64,000 nt of DNA, from the NCBI RefSeq assembly GCF_017591425.1, contig NW_024465369.1, forward strand, positions 26,400,001-26,464,000, given 5' to 3'. Of the stretch, positions 1 through 12,665 are shown piece by piece (the stretch's first letter is position 1; each line of letters begins with the position of its first letter). Position numbers and translations under genes: made by a program. This DNA comes from Ochotona curzoniae. Lineage: Eukaryota; Chordata; Mammalia; Lagomorpha; Ochotonidae. The notes beneath the pieces are model-generated. The model did no database searches. It saw only the letters and a program-made list of their open reading frames with translations, and was not told the origin of the DNA.

Positions 1-3000
1 CAGTCTTGTGTTATGAGTACAATTAAAAGTCCATCAGTATCCCAAGTACTCGTGTATTATCTACCCTGCCACACTTTGCTAGTGCGTCTTATCATTTAGG
101 TTGCTAATACTGTTCAGTGTAAAGACAGTCTTTCTGAGGTAGACTGTTCAAGTTCAAGGACAAGTCTTTTTCTTACAAAATGCATGACATTCAAAAAAAG
201 ACAACAAATAAATACTACATGTACAATATGTAGCAATGAGGTAGAAATGGTTATAAAGAACAATGTTTGAATATACGTCAGATGAAAAAAAGAAAAAAGA
301 AAGAAATGAATATTCTCAAGCAACTGTATATAACCCACAAGGGAAACTCATTCACACCCACACACCCACACACTCACACAAGAGGGGGGAAAGGAAAGGA
401 GAGAAAGTCAGGGAAGAACAAGAGATTTTTCAGCCTAGAAATAAACTTTCGCTTTTTCTGTATCATAAGACAACAAGAAGGGATGAATGTGCTCCCAACC
501 TTGCTGTACTACAGAATCATTTTATAAATATTTAACATTCTATAGGTCTGATTCATATATTCTCACACAACTCTGTGGCAAGGCTGACCCATGCTGCCGA
601 CATTCTACATATCACTGAGACAGGGAGGTGAAATTTCCTTGCTTTCAGTCTAATTGTCTTTGACAATTGCAGTGCCTAGTGCTCTACTGCTTGTGTTGTA
701 TTTAAAAACAGGGGAAAGAGGAGAGACTTGTTCATTAAAGATGCAGTATCCCTGGTTCACACAAATGTATCTGGCAGTTTCAAAATCGAATGTCAACCAA
801 AGGTCTTAGCAGAGTGTGAGCTTTAGCTAGTTCATGTGTTGGTAAGTCACAAATATAGCTGGTTGTGAATTATGAAATACTAATAGCTCCGTGTTTGCTA
901 ATGTGCTTCATATAAAAATCAGCAGGTGTTTCAACAACTGAAGCCTTTACTTTCCAAAAGAAGAAGATATGTTTAAATGCTTTAAGTGTACCTCTGAACA
1001 TATGAAGAAGAGATGGAACCAATTGCTTCTGAATGATGAAAAATAGATGTTTAAAGTCCAAATAGGTGGTAGTAAAAACAGCACGCACGCACATACACAC
1101 ATACTAATTATATTTATAAGATATATATATATATGTATATATATTAGATTTTTACTTTAGTGGCCTCGATAGTTTAACAAACAGTGTCCCTTTCACTTTG
1201 CAAACTCTGCATTCAATGATGACCATACCCAATTTCGGCTAAGAAATATGAGAATGTGTTTTCAGAAGTGTCTTTCTGCTTCGAGTTGGATGCATTTTCC
1301 GAGAAATTGTAAATATCTCTAACACCTACTTTCCAACCCACAAATATATTGAAATCTACTAACATCTATTGTAAGAATTAATTTGGATTTTTTGGGGGGA
1401 TGTGTTCTTTTGAAAACTGCATAGCCAAGTACTATGCAATCCATGTAAATTGACCTCGCTATTTTACATAGCATAGCCTCTGGATAGCTTTTATCACTTG
1501 GCCAGATGGTGTTTGGCCTATGTATTTTAGTGGAATGGTTTATTTTCTCCTTGATAGGTTTCAAATGCACAAGAAAACATTATACCCGTCTTTCTGCATT
1601 TGAGTAGAATACAAACTGACTAATAGATAAACATTCTGTGTGAAAGTAAATAGCCTTAAAGTATACTGCCTTCACATTCCATTGATCAGCTCAGTCAGCA
1701 AAGTTTTCCATATTGTCACTAATGGTGTAAATATTTTGGAGAGAAGCATGCCAGAAGTGTGGAGTATTTCCATTTGTGTCACATAGAAGGTCATTATGAA
1801 TTACCTCTTGAATTTCTATTGATCCTTCTACTGAAGCAGTTTCCCTCACTTCCTTTCCATCCCTGTCAGAAATGTTATTGCAGTGCAAAGAAGGGAATTA
1901 GGGGCTGTGAGGTGGCCTGGCTCAATCCCCTGGCCAGACAGCAAAAGATTTGGAATGGCTCATTATCTTACCTTCCTTAGCAGCCTTCTCCAAATTTTTA
2001 GCAGTCAAAAAGAGGCCATGGGTGTCAGGCACGGTTACTCAGCTGGACAGTCACTCATGGTACACATCCACATCTGAGGATGTAGTACCCTCACCCCTAC
2101 CCCCAGCTCTAAAATGGATGGTCAGAAAAGAGCTCATTATTAGACTGGTCTACTGACGAGCTCCAGATGCTGCCATGCAGAATCAAAGAATCATAGGAGA
2201 GCATGCTCTACTGAAAGGTCAGCCTTATCTCCTCCAACACATCTTCATTTCTTCAACATGCCCAATTTCCTAAGGGATCAAATTCTACAATTTGTGAGGC
2301 AAAGGGGAAAAAAAAAATCACACACGATTTCAGCTTCTGCTAAATAGACTTTTGACCATTTATATCTCAGATGAATTTTTAAGTCACCTAAAACTAAAAG
2401 CCAATGTGCATGACTTCATCTGCATTTACTAAAATAGTGTAAAACATAATAGTGCAGTCAATTATTTGGTATTAAGTCTTCGTAGCCACATACAAAGAGT
2501 GGACCAATATTGGATTTGCTAAAGTTGTCTAAATAAGACAGAGTTTGTAAAAACTTGCCAGATGCTTTTAAGTGAACACAGCATATTGGTGGAAATGAAA
2601 TGTAATGTCTTAAAGACAGAAAATAGGTCAGCACTGTGCAAAAGTAAACTTGTCCGTGACATCAATGTAGACTACAAGTTAATGTGGATATGAGAATTTC
2701 TTTTTGACAAGGGTTGCACAGGGAAGACCTAGAATATGATTGCAGTGTTGACTCACTTGTGAAAAGCAGAGGACATTATTAGAAGACATATATATATATA
2801 TATATATTTGGTATTTTTAATGAAAGGCATAACTTGTCCAATAGGCAGTAGTTTATAAATAAGTACAGCTTTAATCGATGGACTTTCATAGTAAACTAAA
2901 CTGGTTCATTTGCTAAGTTTGTAGCAATGTGAACTATAAAATTGTGATCATTAGATCATGTGTCACACAATTTTAGAAAGATCAAAATCCATCCCTAGCT

Positions 3001-3084
3001 TTGCCTGTGAAGCATTTCAGAGTTTGACATTGTGGATAAGAGCAGTAAAAATTTTCAAAGGAAAAAAAAATAACAAAAAGACCT
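1..3084. other. Distal 3' UTR or flank of FIGN, no gene seen
   Basis: AT-rich single-copy sequence with short simple repeats only: CACACAC stretches near 355-380 and 1081-1100, and AT-dinucleotide runs at 1120-1145 and 2788-2807. I see no lineage-specific SINE, no RNA gene and no frame with codon bias. Whether it is transcribed as a long FIGN 3' UTR cannot be decided here. Confidence 0.5.
1539..1544 (-). terminator. Second candidate distal poly(A) signal AATAAA
   Basis: This is the only other canonical AATAAA on the transcribed strand below the FIGN stop codon, about 3.5 kb past it. The sequence beyond it lacks an obvious U- or GU-rich element, so it is weaker than the candidate at 3106. ATTAAA variants also occur near 2816, 2868 and 4303. 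Confidence 0.2.
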
Positions 3085-5039
3085 TTCTTGGGGCTTCTCA
3101 TTGCATTTATTTGAATCTTTGAAAAAAAATGTACATTACTTATTGAATACATAAAATGCCAGTGCTTTGCCACAGTTTTGTTACTGCATCTCTAAATTAA
3201 AAAAAAAAAAGGGAGCAGAAGGGGAAAAAAAGAGGACATACATTCAAAAGGCCAGGCTGTTCTGGTTCTGCATGGCCAGTAACTTTGGGAAGCTCCAGCT
3301 CGCACCATGGCTGTTCAGAAGCAATGCCAAACACTAGCCAGCTGTCAGTGAGAAGTTGCACAGAAAGCATTAACAGAAAGAAAGAACAACTGGGTGGGGA
3401 ACAAGAGAAGAAGAAGAAACTAAGAAAAATGCCATAAATGCCATAGGAGGAGTGTGGAGAGTTGTGGTGGAAGCAGGCATAAAGGCAGTTTCTTTTGGAA
3501 ACTAAACTTAACAGGGAAATGGAAAGATGGAAGAAAACCAAGCAACGTATTTGGCAAGCTACATCGTGGTGTGTGTGTGTGTCCACTTCCAATTCCCTAC
3601 TTTACCTTACGCTCAGAGAGAAATGTAACAAAACTGAGGTAGAAATAAACACAGGAGCACTGCGATTCAAAATGAGAAGTAAAACTGCACTGACAAGAGT
3701 GGAGCCACAGAGGGGAGCGGATGGAGTTCTTTGTGGATATATAGCAGTTGACTGGTTGTTGCTTTTTTTTTTTTTCCTTTCACTTTTCTTTCTTTCTTTC
3801 TTTGTTTTGGTTGCTATCCTCTGCATTCTCTCATGCAGCATGGCAAGCTCAGAAGCTAGATTAGTGAATAGAATGACACCGTTCCCAGCAGTTTTAAGAG
3901 AGAACTTGCAAACCACCCCCTCCGCCATTGCTGCTTCTGCAGTCGAGGGCAGTTCTGATTTCCAGGTACTGTGACTTTCAGGGTCCTCAAGAGGCCTGGT
4001 GGCTGACTGTTCTAGACACTAACACAAACTGAATAAGTAGCTTTCCATTAACCAGTGTACCTTTTAAGAACATCTTTGAATGATCAAGGAGCAATGTACT
4101 AAGAACTCTCGCAGTTATTGACATGAAGAATTATTCTGCTCTGGTTAATTCCCCATCCTTCATACAAGACATTTTGTTTTCCCCAATCCCTCCATTTCTA
4201 CTTATAGTTGTAAATATTCAGTTGTATCACACTTCAGTATTTCTCTGGATACATTCAAAGTAATCTTCCTTGTTAGTTTCCAATTGTTGAGGTAAACATA
4301 CATTTTAATATAAAGTAACACCGAAGCCTATCCCATTCCTCTCAGCAGTACATAGTGCTTTCAACACATTCCTTTGAGGTACTGTACAAATCACAATCAC
4401 TTTCCTGAGTTTTTGCAGACAAGAACATCAAAAGAAATGAACTGCAGAAATTAAGGTCCAGATCACCGTTACCCTGTGTTACCTGTTCTTAGCTTAATAC
4501 TGCAGAACAGACAGGATTGAGGAATACTGTTGCTCTTAAAATGGCAAAAATCTGGTTTTCTGTCATAACACAACCGTTCATCTCTTGAGTCCGATAATGT
4601 TTGAAGTTAAAGCTCTTTATATTAGCACATGCCACCAATGTAATTGTGAGGCAAACAAAAAAGAAAGCACCACTCCAGGCACTTGACAGCAACTAAATCT
4701 CAAGAACAGCAGAATGGAATCAACACACGAGGCTCATGTCCTTCTGAAATCAACACACTTGCACCTTGCTCCTTGGCGAGTGTTGTCTAGCTGGAAACCA
4801 ACAGAGCATCCGCACAGACTTTCTGCCATCTGGGGCTTTTTCAAATCAGAAGCTCTTACGTGATGCACATTTCCTCCAAATCTACCCTGACGCTAAAGAT
4901 GCAACTTACTCGTCATCTTCCCACCATACCCTTTGCAATATAAGCACTACTGGAAAGGGGCTCTATTCCCTATGTAGTAGGTTTTATGTGTGTGTGCCAA
5001 ACATTCATCACATTTTTTGTTTGTTTGTTAAAGGAGTTA
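3085..5039 (-). other. FIGN: FIGN 3' untranslated region (minimum proposed extent)
   Basis: This AT-rich sequence follows the FIGN stop codon on the transcribed strand. It has no SINE and no convincing open frame; short frames here lie on either strand and look like chance. In the mRNA sense it contains an A/G-rich stretch, the complement of the T-rich run and TTTC repeats at 3763-3802. The lower boundary is set by the first canonical AATAAA with a good downstream element (3106-3111) and is inferred. Longer isoforms running towards position 1 are quite possible, because FIGN transcripts in other mammals are known to have long 3' UTRs. Confidence 0.55.
3106..3111 (-). terminator. Candidate FIGN poly(A) signal AATAAA
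   Basis: The plus-strand TTTATT is AATAAA on the transcript. It is followed by CA dinucleotides within about 25 nt, then a U-rich element (TCTTTTTGTTATTTTTTTT, plus-strand 3063-3081). The spacing suits cleavage near 3085-3095. This is the better of the two canonical signals on the minus strand below the stop codon. Usage cannot be shown from sequence alone. Confidence 0.4.
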
Positions 5040-7297
5040 TCACTGACTGCAACCAAACATTTTGTTCCACTCAACATACATATCGAGCTCTTTTTGAGAT
5101 ATGCTAGGCTGAATCTTGCAGAAAGCATTTTCAAAGTCTTGATATGTAACAGGCCTCAGCTGGCTGGGCATGATGGCTGAAAGGTCTGTGGCTGGCATGG
5201 CATGGAGGGGGCCCACGGCTGCTTCCTGACACAAATGAGCCACGTCCAGTCCAGAAAAGCCTTCTGTGCGCTGGACGAGCAGTGCAAACTCCTTGTCATT
5301 GAGACAGTAATTGTGCTGTGAGAGCAGTTGTACTATTATCTGGTGCCTCGCTGTGCTGTCAGGAAGTGGGATTAAAAGTCGTTTCATGAAGTACCTCCGA
5401 AGAGATTCATCTATTTCTTCTGGTTTACTGGTGGCACAAATTACTACGATTTGGTCCTCAGCCGAAGTTAGCACAGTGTCCAGCTGCATCAGAAATTCGG
5501 TTCTCATCCGACTGACTGGACTGTGCTCCTCACTCACTTGAGAGGAGAGAAGCATGTCAATATCACTAACGAAAATCACCGAGGGCTGGCGACACCTGGC
5601 CACGAGAAAAGAGGCATGGATCATTTTCTCTGCTTCGCCTAACCACTTGGCGACTAGTCCAGAACCGGCAATTTTGAAAAACGTGGCCCCCAGCTGACTG
5701 GCTATGCATCTACCCAATAACGTCTTGCCTGTCCCCCGAGGTCCAAATAAGAGGATGCTCCGAGGTAAGGCCGTCAGTCCAGTGAATGCATCTGACCTCA
5801 ACACTGGCCATAAAACCTCCTCCTTAATGACAGCCTTCACCAGGTCGAGACCAGCAATGTCATTCCAGTCTACTGGAGGTCCTTGGGTGATGATCTCATT
5901 GGTAACCAGGTCAATGAGGTGCGTGTCCGTATTCTTCAGTTGCTCGTCCACAGAGTGGTTGGATGAGGTAGCTGCACGGAGTCCAGGGCCTTGCATCGGG
6001 TGAGAGAGGAGCTGCCTGTGCTCGTCCCCATGCTCACTCATGACTGGCGACGTGTACTTCCCAAAGGATTCACTGGATCTGGAGCCCAGTGAGTTTTTAG
6101 CAGTACTGTAGGAAGGAGGGGTCAGAGCCCTACTGGACTGGCTGCTGAATTTCCTTTGCTGTTCAGAGGACATTAGTTGCTTTGTGGGCTTAAATGCTAA
6201 GGATGATGTTTCAGCACTTCTGTCAAAGCCACTCCCCCGATTTGTGTTTCCAATGCTGTTGTCGGGCATTCTGTACATAGGACTCTGTGTAGAAGACCTC
6301 TGTTGGCCATAGCTGTAATTTCCATAACTGGAGTCCATATCTCCTTGGCCTGCCATGTAGAAAGCTTTCCTTTTGAGAGAACTTGCCGAACTGTTGGTCA
6401 GAGCCGAGGGTGCAATGGGTGTCAAACCGTGGCCCTGGTAGCTGTAGCCGGGAACGGTGGTGGGGGGCAGAGGAGTGGGAGCAGGAATTCCTGAAGGCAG
6501 GTATGCAGAAGGAGGTGGCGGTGCACCCCCAGGGCTGTACCCGGACCCCACGGCAGTCTGAGCAGGATAGCTAGCAGAGGGATAGCTGTAACTGGAGAGG
6601 TTAGACGTCCCATTGTAGCCTGGGACCAGGGCTGGTGGTGGAGGAGGTGGTGGCGGTGGCTGTAGGAGCCCGGAGCTATGCAAAGGAGATGGGTGAGGTG
6701 AAGGAAGTGCAGGTGCTGACTGGCTACTATAAGTAGAATGTAAATATGAGCCATTGTATCCTGGGGCATATTCCTGAGAAGGGAGGCCTGCATGAAGACT
6801 AGGTACGGTGTGGCTTCCACAGGTACTACTTGAATAACTAGGTTCTGCCAGGTTGCTGGCCACCCCAGGAGAGCTCCCTATACTTGCAGAGACATCTGCT
6901 GGAGGGAGGGCTGAACTGACTCCAGCTTTGCTGGCGGTGATGACATCTGGAACACAGTTCATTGGATAAACAGCTTCTGAATTCAAGGAAGGCTGCCAGG
7001 GTTCGCTTTCAGTTTTCCGACCGTTCACTAGTCCCGATGGTGCATCTGAATAGTTGCTGAGTACAGGTCGGTCCACAGGACCCTCCAAAATGCCGGAATA
7101 CTTCTCCGCATACTTCTTCAGTAGGTTGGATGCAGTCAGAGCAGATATGTCATCATTTGCCCAGGCGTACTGATAGGTGCGCTGCAAATGACCTCTGTAA
7201 GCTTCAACCTTGTGGGCAGGAGACCGCGTGGTCGAGGTGATATCAAAGTGCTGTTCTGGCCACTGGGCATGCTCCGGCGTCCACTGCATTTTCAAGC
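5040..7297 (-). CDS. FIGN: Fidgetin, large terminal coding exon (AAA ATPase)
   Basis: Fidgetin is a nuclear and centrosomal AAA protein of the katanin/spastin/fidgetin (meiotic) clade, known for severing or depolymerising microtubules; mouse mutants give the fidget phenotype. The exon encodes 750 full codons from an in-frame Leu (TTG, 7295-7293), then Lys and Met (7289-7287), to TGA at 5042-5040. The family is about 759 residues, so only a short N-terminal leader is missing. The TTG is not a start: an acceptor AG at 7299-7298 leaves exon bases GC that complete a split codon. Counting from that Leu, residues 1-470 are low-complexity Ser/Pro/Tyr-rich, with nine prolines near 213-221 and a KRK cluster. 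The AAA module starts near [11 protein letters not shown]. Walker A GPRGTGKT is at 518-525, and the Walker B region VIFVSDID is at 573-580, with Ser-Asp where relatives have Asp-Glu. Sensor-1-like [10 protein letters not shown] and arginine-finger-region LRRYF follow, and a Vps4-type C-terminal helix ends in MFGCSQ. There are no frameshifts or stops. Identification is by recognition of near-identity to mammalian FIGN. Confidence 0.97.
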
Positions 7298-7337
7298 CTA
7301 AGGATGTTGGGGGGGGGGAGGGAAAGTTAAGTTACTT
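7298..7337 (-). promoter_or_regulatory. FIGN: 3' splice site of the FIGN terminal exon
   Basis: Read on the minus strand, this gives branch-point-like CTTAAC and GTAAC (A residues near 7327-7333), then TTTCCCT, a run of ten C (7318-7309), AACATCCTT and the acceptor AG at 7299-7298. The branch-to-AG distance of about 29-35 nt is normal. The exon begins GC-TTG-AAA-ATG, which fits a glycine codon split after its first base. The almost pure-C polypyrimidine tract is unusual, since most mammalian tracts are U-rich. Confidence 0.85.
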
Positions 7338-8429
7338 AGATATTCATCAGAACTTCTAAAGCATTCTCCTACAACTTCCTTTGTTACCTAACTCTCTAAT
7401 AATATTCATATTACAGACGTTCTCCATGGTTTATAGTACTTTTTCTGATTTATATAATATATGCTCTTTACCATGGACTAAATTTCTGTCCTGAATATGA
7501 AGCAAAGTGAAGTTTAAAGAAAATTCTGGAAGACTGCTTTTTTCCCCCCCATTTTTAAGTAATAAGCAAGTCTATTTCTTTCGACACTCAAACTTACTTG
7601 CTCTACATATATACGCACACACATATATATGTTTATATATGTACACACACATTCCTGTCAAATTAGACTTGAATCAGGGTTCTTAGAATAAAATATGCAA
7701 GAATTTTAAATATCTAACATGTGACAGTCTTAATATGTACCATATCTAGTTATTCTGTCTCTTCACATCCACATTTCTGTTTTATATTTTAAGCAATATA
7801 AAAATGAGACACAGCTGACAGATCACATCTAGGATACCTCTCTTATTTGCACTGAACACCTAGTTAGCACAGTATAATGCTCCCTGCGCAGAACAATATG
7901 ACACAGACATAGCAGGTCATTCCATAATCCAACTCTCATCTAAAGTGGTCCACGACAGTTTCAAATCTGCTTCGTGGAGTGCAGCAAAGCAATCTCCCAG
8001 GCAGCGCTCCATCGCTTTCATCGCACAAAACCTACAACTCGGTATGAATTACAACTGGCTGCTTTCTGCCTCTCAGTTCTGTTGTTGAGTCTCCGAAAAA
8101 AAAAAAAAAACAACAGGAAGCATCACTTGTCCGTGGGTCTCCTGGCGTTCTCCCTCCTTCTCTTACAAAGCTTCCCTCCCTGGGTTGCCTTCAAGGTGCA
8201 GAGGGAGATGGACAGAGCTGAGGAAGAAGTAACATAGGTGCAAGAGAAGATGAGGATGAAGAGAGAGTTTGGATTCTGTGCACATTTCTCCATGAAGAGC
8301 ATGCTGAGAAAAAGTGATTGTAATTCTATCATGTACTACATTACTAATTGAAGCCAGGCTACTATCGCAAACTATGCAACAAACATGCTTTCATTTAAGA
8401 GAAGACTAAGCAATTAGAATCATCAGAGA

Positions 8430-8600
8430 ATTATTTGCATTTTAAAGAGCCTATAGAAATTATCTTATTCCCTAGATCAAGAAACCAGGGCCCTGAAAAG
8501 ATTTTTAACGTACCCTGGAGGTCTTAAACACCGTTAGTTACAGAAGGGAACTGGAATCCTGTTCTATTATTTCCCAGTGCTTGCTCATCCCATTCTCATC
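8430..8600 (-). repeat. MIR-like ancient SINE relic
   Basis: The run reads like the antisense of a MIR-type element: 'GAAACCAGGGCCCTGAAAAG', then a decayed 'ttaacgtaccctggaggtc' block, then a 'gaactggaatcctgttct' end. Divergence is high, so the subfamily is open. Confidence 0.4.
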
Positions 8601-11600
8601 TCAGCTTGGTTCGAACACTCGCTCCTATGGTACAGCTATATTAAGCAGGCTGCCTTAATCTCTTGTATTACCCAAAGTGAATTTTGCAAACTGTCTCGTG
8701 CCCTCTGGCAGAGATTCCTTGATAAGAAGGAGGCCTGGTCTAAATGAAGCATCTGTGATACCAGCTCCCTTCTGAATTAACCTGCACTATTTTGACAGCC
8801 TCTACTCCTTTCTGCGCTTCTTTCCCAAGCCCTGTAGCTCTTCACTGCCTGACTCTGGCTTCTGACATGGCCAGCCTTGACTCACTGAGCTAAACTGCAC
8901 ATAGCACACAGTTTGGTCACAGAATGGCATGTTGATTCCCTTCTGACTCCCTCTTCCTTGTTTGCAAAACCACTGCACCAGACACTGGAAGTTAATTAGC
9001 AGGATGATGCTGTGCTAATTGTGTTAATTTACAAGGTTTTAGTCAAAGAGAATCATGCCAGGGCTGGCACTGCTGTCATGCTGCTGACTTAATGATTAAG
9101 AAATACTGAAAACAAGGTGGGAAGGATTGCAGTAATTACACAATAAATGAATAAAGCAACAGGATTCATTTGCAAATATATTTTAGTGCAGTTGTACTCA
9201 TTTGCATTTGGGTTTTTAAAAAGGATCCATGTAGATATTCATTTGCAAATCACCAACACGGCTAAATTGAGACTGAATACCACACAGGGTAACTTCCACA
9301 TGTATGCAGATTTTAGAAAAAATTCTAAAGGTTCACTTCTCCTGCCTATGAGCCAGGTTCCTCACGTAACTTTAGGAAACAGAAGACTTCACTATTTCTA
9401 ATTTTAAAAGTTTCTGTGTTTTGAAACAGCCTCATCAAACTGGAAAACACTGAAACTCTTCAAGAAATATAGCTTGCATCATTTCCCTGAGAGAAACTCG
9501 GGGAGTGACTTCTAGGAAGAACTAAAATGAGATCCTTAATTGTTTCTGCTTTCTCAATCATTACTTTTTAAGAGGGAGGAAAACACACCGCAAAATGGGT
9601 GAAATGACCGAAACCACACTTAAAGGGAAAAAGATGCAATTTTAATGAAGCAGCATTTCAGGAATCATACTTTCATTAAATTCAACTGGAAATTATTAAG
9701 AGCAAATCACCAGGAACCAATCGCAAGTAATCAGTATCTAAATTCTTCTAGTGTCATGGGATTTACGTCAAGCCTTATAAAAGGAGAGAATATTAATGTG
9801 ACTGTAATGTAGAACTGTCTACAAGACCTACAAATTCATTAATCCTCTAAATTATTTCCAGGGAATTTCTATTAAAATTTTTCTTTAAAAGATTATACAA
9901 AGTAGAGAATAGAGAAAATAAACATGTATGTTATGAAGTGGAAATTTGATTAATCTGTTACAAGAGAAACATGTGAATAAATGTCTTGAAGCAAAGGTTC
10001 AGAAAATAACAAGCCAAAGGCAATGGAATGATCACAGCATGTGTTCACACACATACACACACACATACACACATGTTAAAGGACATGTCTTCCATTCATT
10101 TAGTAAAACTAAGTCATTGTTGGCATAATACACATGATTTAAAAAATACACCCTTCAACAAAAATGAAACTGCTTTGATCTGCAATACCTTTATTTTTTA
10201 AGTGGAAGGTGCATAATCCATCTGTACTAGCTTAAATAATTTTGTGGCAACTGATCACTTAAAAAACACTCAAGCTATATTCATTGTTACAGACAAGAAC
10301 ACACAGTTTAAATAAAACAGATTGCCTGCTTTCACAAGGAATCTCTGCATAGTTTAACTCCAGCAAAGCTAATTAAATTTCATAAGATTTCTATTTCATC
10401 TGAAATTAAGCAAAGATCCTATCTATCAAAATTATTTATTTGGAACAGTTACTGGATACTCCATTGCCTTTTGATTCTCATGCTATTTTTGGATATGCTT
10501 ACCAAGATAATTGAAAGTTTATTTATTGATGCATACCGAACAACAATAACCTTAGCATGACTGCAAAAGCAAGATTGAATTTTGATTAACTAAAAGGCGA
10601 TAGAATTGTTTTCGTACATCTAAACATGAGAATTCACCCAGTGCTTTGAAATCATCAGTGCTATTTGCAAGCATAAAGTGACAGTTAACAGCAAACTAAC
10701 TCTCACTGTGAGTAGGGGCTAAAGACACTGGCGCTGAAGAGATTGTTCCAGCCTGGGGAGCATCAGACATCTTTGCGTTGGTCTCACACCAAATATTAGT
10801 TCCAAACTTGTTTTTGTTGCTCTTACTGCTGGTGTGTTTACGAGTGGAGATACTTCTGATATGAAATTGATTTAAAAAAACCCACAAATTTTCCTTAACA
10901 GGAAAATTGTGTCTTGATTGCATTACTGTTATGTGTGGGTGCAGTGAATTTGTGTCACTTAAATGAGATGGGTTATAAGAGCTTTTATATGGTTTCGCCT
11001 AACAATAGGGAGACACAAATTTGAGAGACAGTACAATTTTCACATGATTACAAAAATAAATATACAACCATAACGTCCACTGATACATGGAAGTAGCTGA
11101 AATAGATTCAGAAAAACAAAAATAATTAAGATGACTTAACAGTTGCTCCAAAGCATCACTTTTTTATTTTTAAAGGGAATTAGAAAATCCTCAACACAGC
11201 TGGCAAATTTCACAATCTAATGTGTTTGTTTCTGACCTATGCAACTTAATAGAAAATTTCTCTTGGGACATTTTTAATGTGTTACATGAGGATAACAGAT
11301 AGTGCAGCACAATGTCTGAATATTCTTTGTTTTACTGTTACAGAATGAATCTATGCATGTGTAAAGGAACATGTCTATTTTTCCATGTAACTGGATGTCT
11401 CAGATAACTGTCATTCTCATCATTGCTGACCATTTTATAACTTGGATTGAATGACTTCACAGTGCTTTGTTGCTTTCCTCCTTTCATTTTGCTATTTAAC
11501 TTGCTTTGAAACTAAACAACTGGAGCATCCTGTGAAGTTCTGCTACAGCTTCACAATTGTAAAGAAAGAGTCCTACAGAAAAAAAGATGGAAAGTATAAA

Positions 11601-12589
11601 AATAACTTTGAGAATGGAAGGAAACTGGAAATAAAAGAGTAGGTCTTCTAGAATCTATTTTCAGCTTACATTCCTGGAAATATTAGAGGAGCTCACTCCC
11701 CCACCTTCACCACATGCATGCTATGCAACAGCTCATCAGGACGAAAAAAACTCCTTTCTGTTGTGTTCCCATAGGATAATTCTGGCTGCCTGGGACTCTG
11801 CCCTCATTTGTAGGTTTTCTCAGACTTCCTAAGGGCAGAGACCTGAGGCAAACAGCTGCAGGCATGGCGGGCTCGCTTGCTCCAACAGTGTGCCTAACAC
11901 TCTCCCAGGTCGGTATGACTACAGCATTGCACCGTATGCACTCCCTTTGGACTACTGTGTCTCTGAACTTCTTCTTATTTAAAAAGATTTAATACAGTAT
12001 TGAGCAAGATTCACTCTAGCTAAATACATCAAATTGGTTAAAACAGCCTCCCACCTTGGCTTGACAATGTGGTAGACTCATCGTCTCTTAGGTTGGAAAC
12101 AGCACAACTAACGCACAGGACATTCAAAATTTCAAGCAGAGTGTAGCAAAGTTGTTGTTTAAAAATGTAGGTTTATGCAAGGAAGTGCCTTCTGAGAGAG
12201 GTACTCCAACCCTCCTGGTAGTGGAAACTGACCCTGTGCAGTGTCTGCCTATCATCATTCTGCAAGGGGAGTGACAATCAAATGAAATGTTTCAGCAGAC
12301 TAAGCAGCATTGTCCTTTTGTCTATTCCACTCATCCTTGTAAACTAAGAGGCCAACACAGCACATCCAGAACTGCTTGCACTAACCCACTGGGTCTGGAG
12401 ACTGTCTCAGTCCATTTCCTCGTAACACCTAGCCTGAGAATAGGATATCAGATTTAAGAGAAAAAAATGATAGGAAGAAGCCCTGAAATAATACTTTTTC
12501 TTTAATCTATCTAATTTGATTCCATCTTCAGAGCACCAAAAATTGCAAGTCCTTTATTAGCTGAATGTGACAGTGAGATTGCCATGTTT

Positions 12590-12665
12590 ACTTATTCAAT
12601 AAATTGAGGGCCCACATTGTGCAAAGATGCTAACAAGTTAAATTAAGGCTATCACTTAAAAAAAA
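12590..12665 (-). repeat. L2-like 3' end relic
   Basis: 'TTATTCAATAAATTGAGGGC' followed by 'CCACATTGTGCAAAGATGCT' resembles the complement of the L2/MIR tail (usually TTCAACAAATATTTATTGAGC...CTATGTGCC). It is short and old. Confidence 0.4.

Noticed and set aside
1895..2060. Possible repeat head 'GGGGCTGTGAGGTGGCCTGG'
   Set aside because: The following sequence does not match the CSINE body; it is probably unique 3' flank sequence.
3495..3974. 159-codon plus-strand frame (and overlapping 108- and 131-codon minus frames)
   Set aside because: It passes through a poly-T/TTTC simple repeat, has no domain or codon bias, and lies antisense to the probable FIGN 3' UTR.
5704..6003. 99-codon plus-strand frame across the FIGN AAA domain
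   Set aside because: It is antisense to a strongly constrained coding region; the openness follows from the FIGN codons.
6422..6820. 132-codon frame overlapping the FIGN exon
   Set aside because: It is an alternative minus-strand frame within the low-complexity part of FIGN, produced by skewed Pro/Ser/Tyr codons. The FIGN frame is unbroken and recognisable.
7293..7295. TTG as translation start of FIGN
   Set aside because: The codon follows a splice acceptor and a split glycine codon; the family has a short N-terminal leader encoded upstream.
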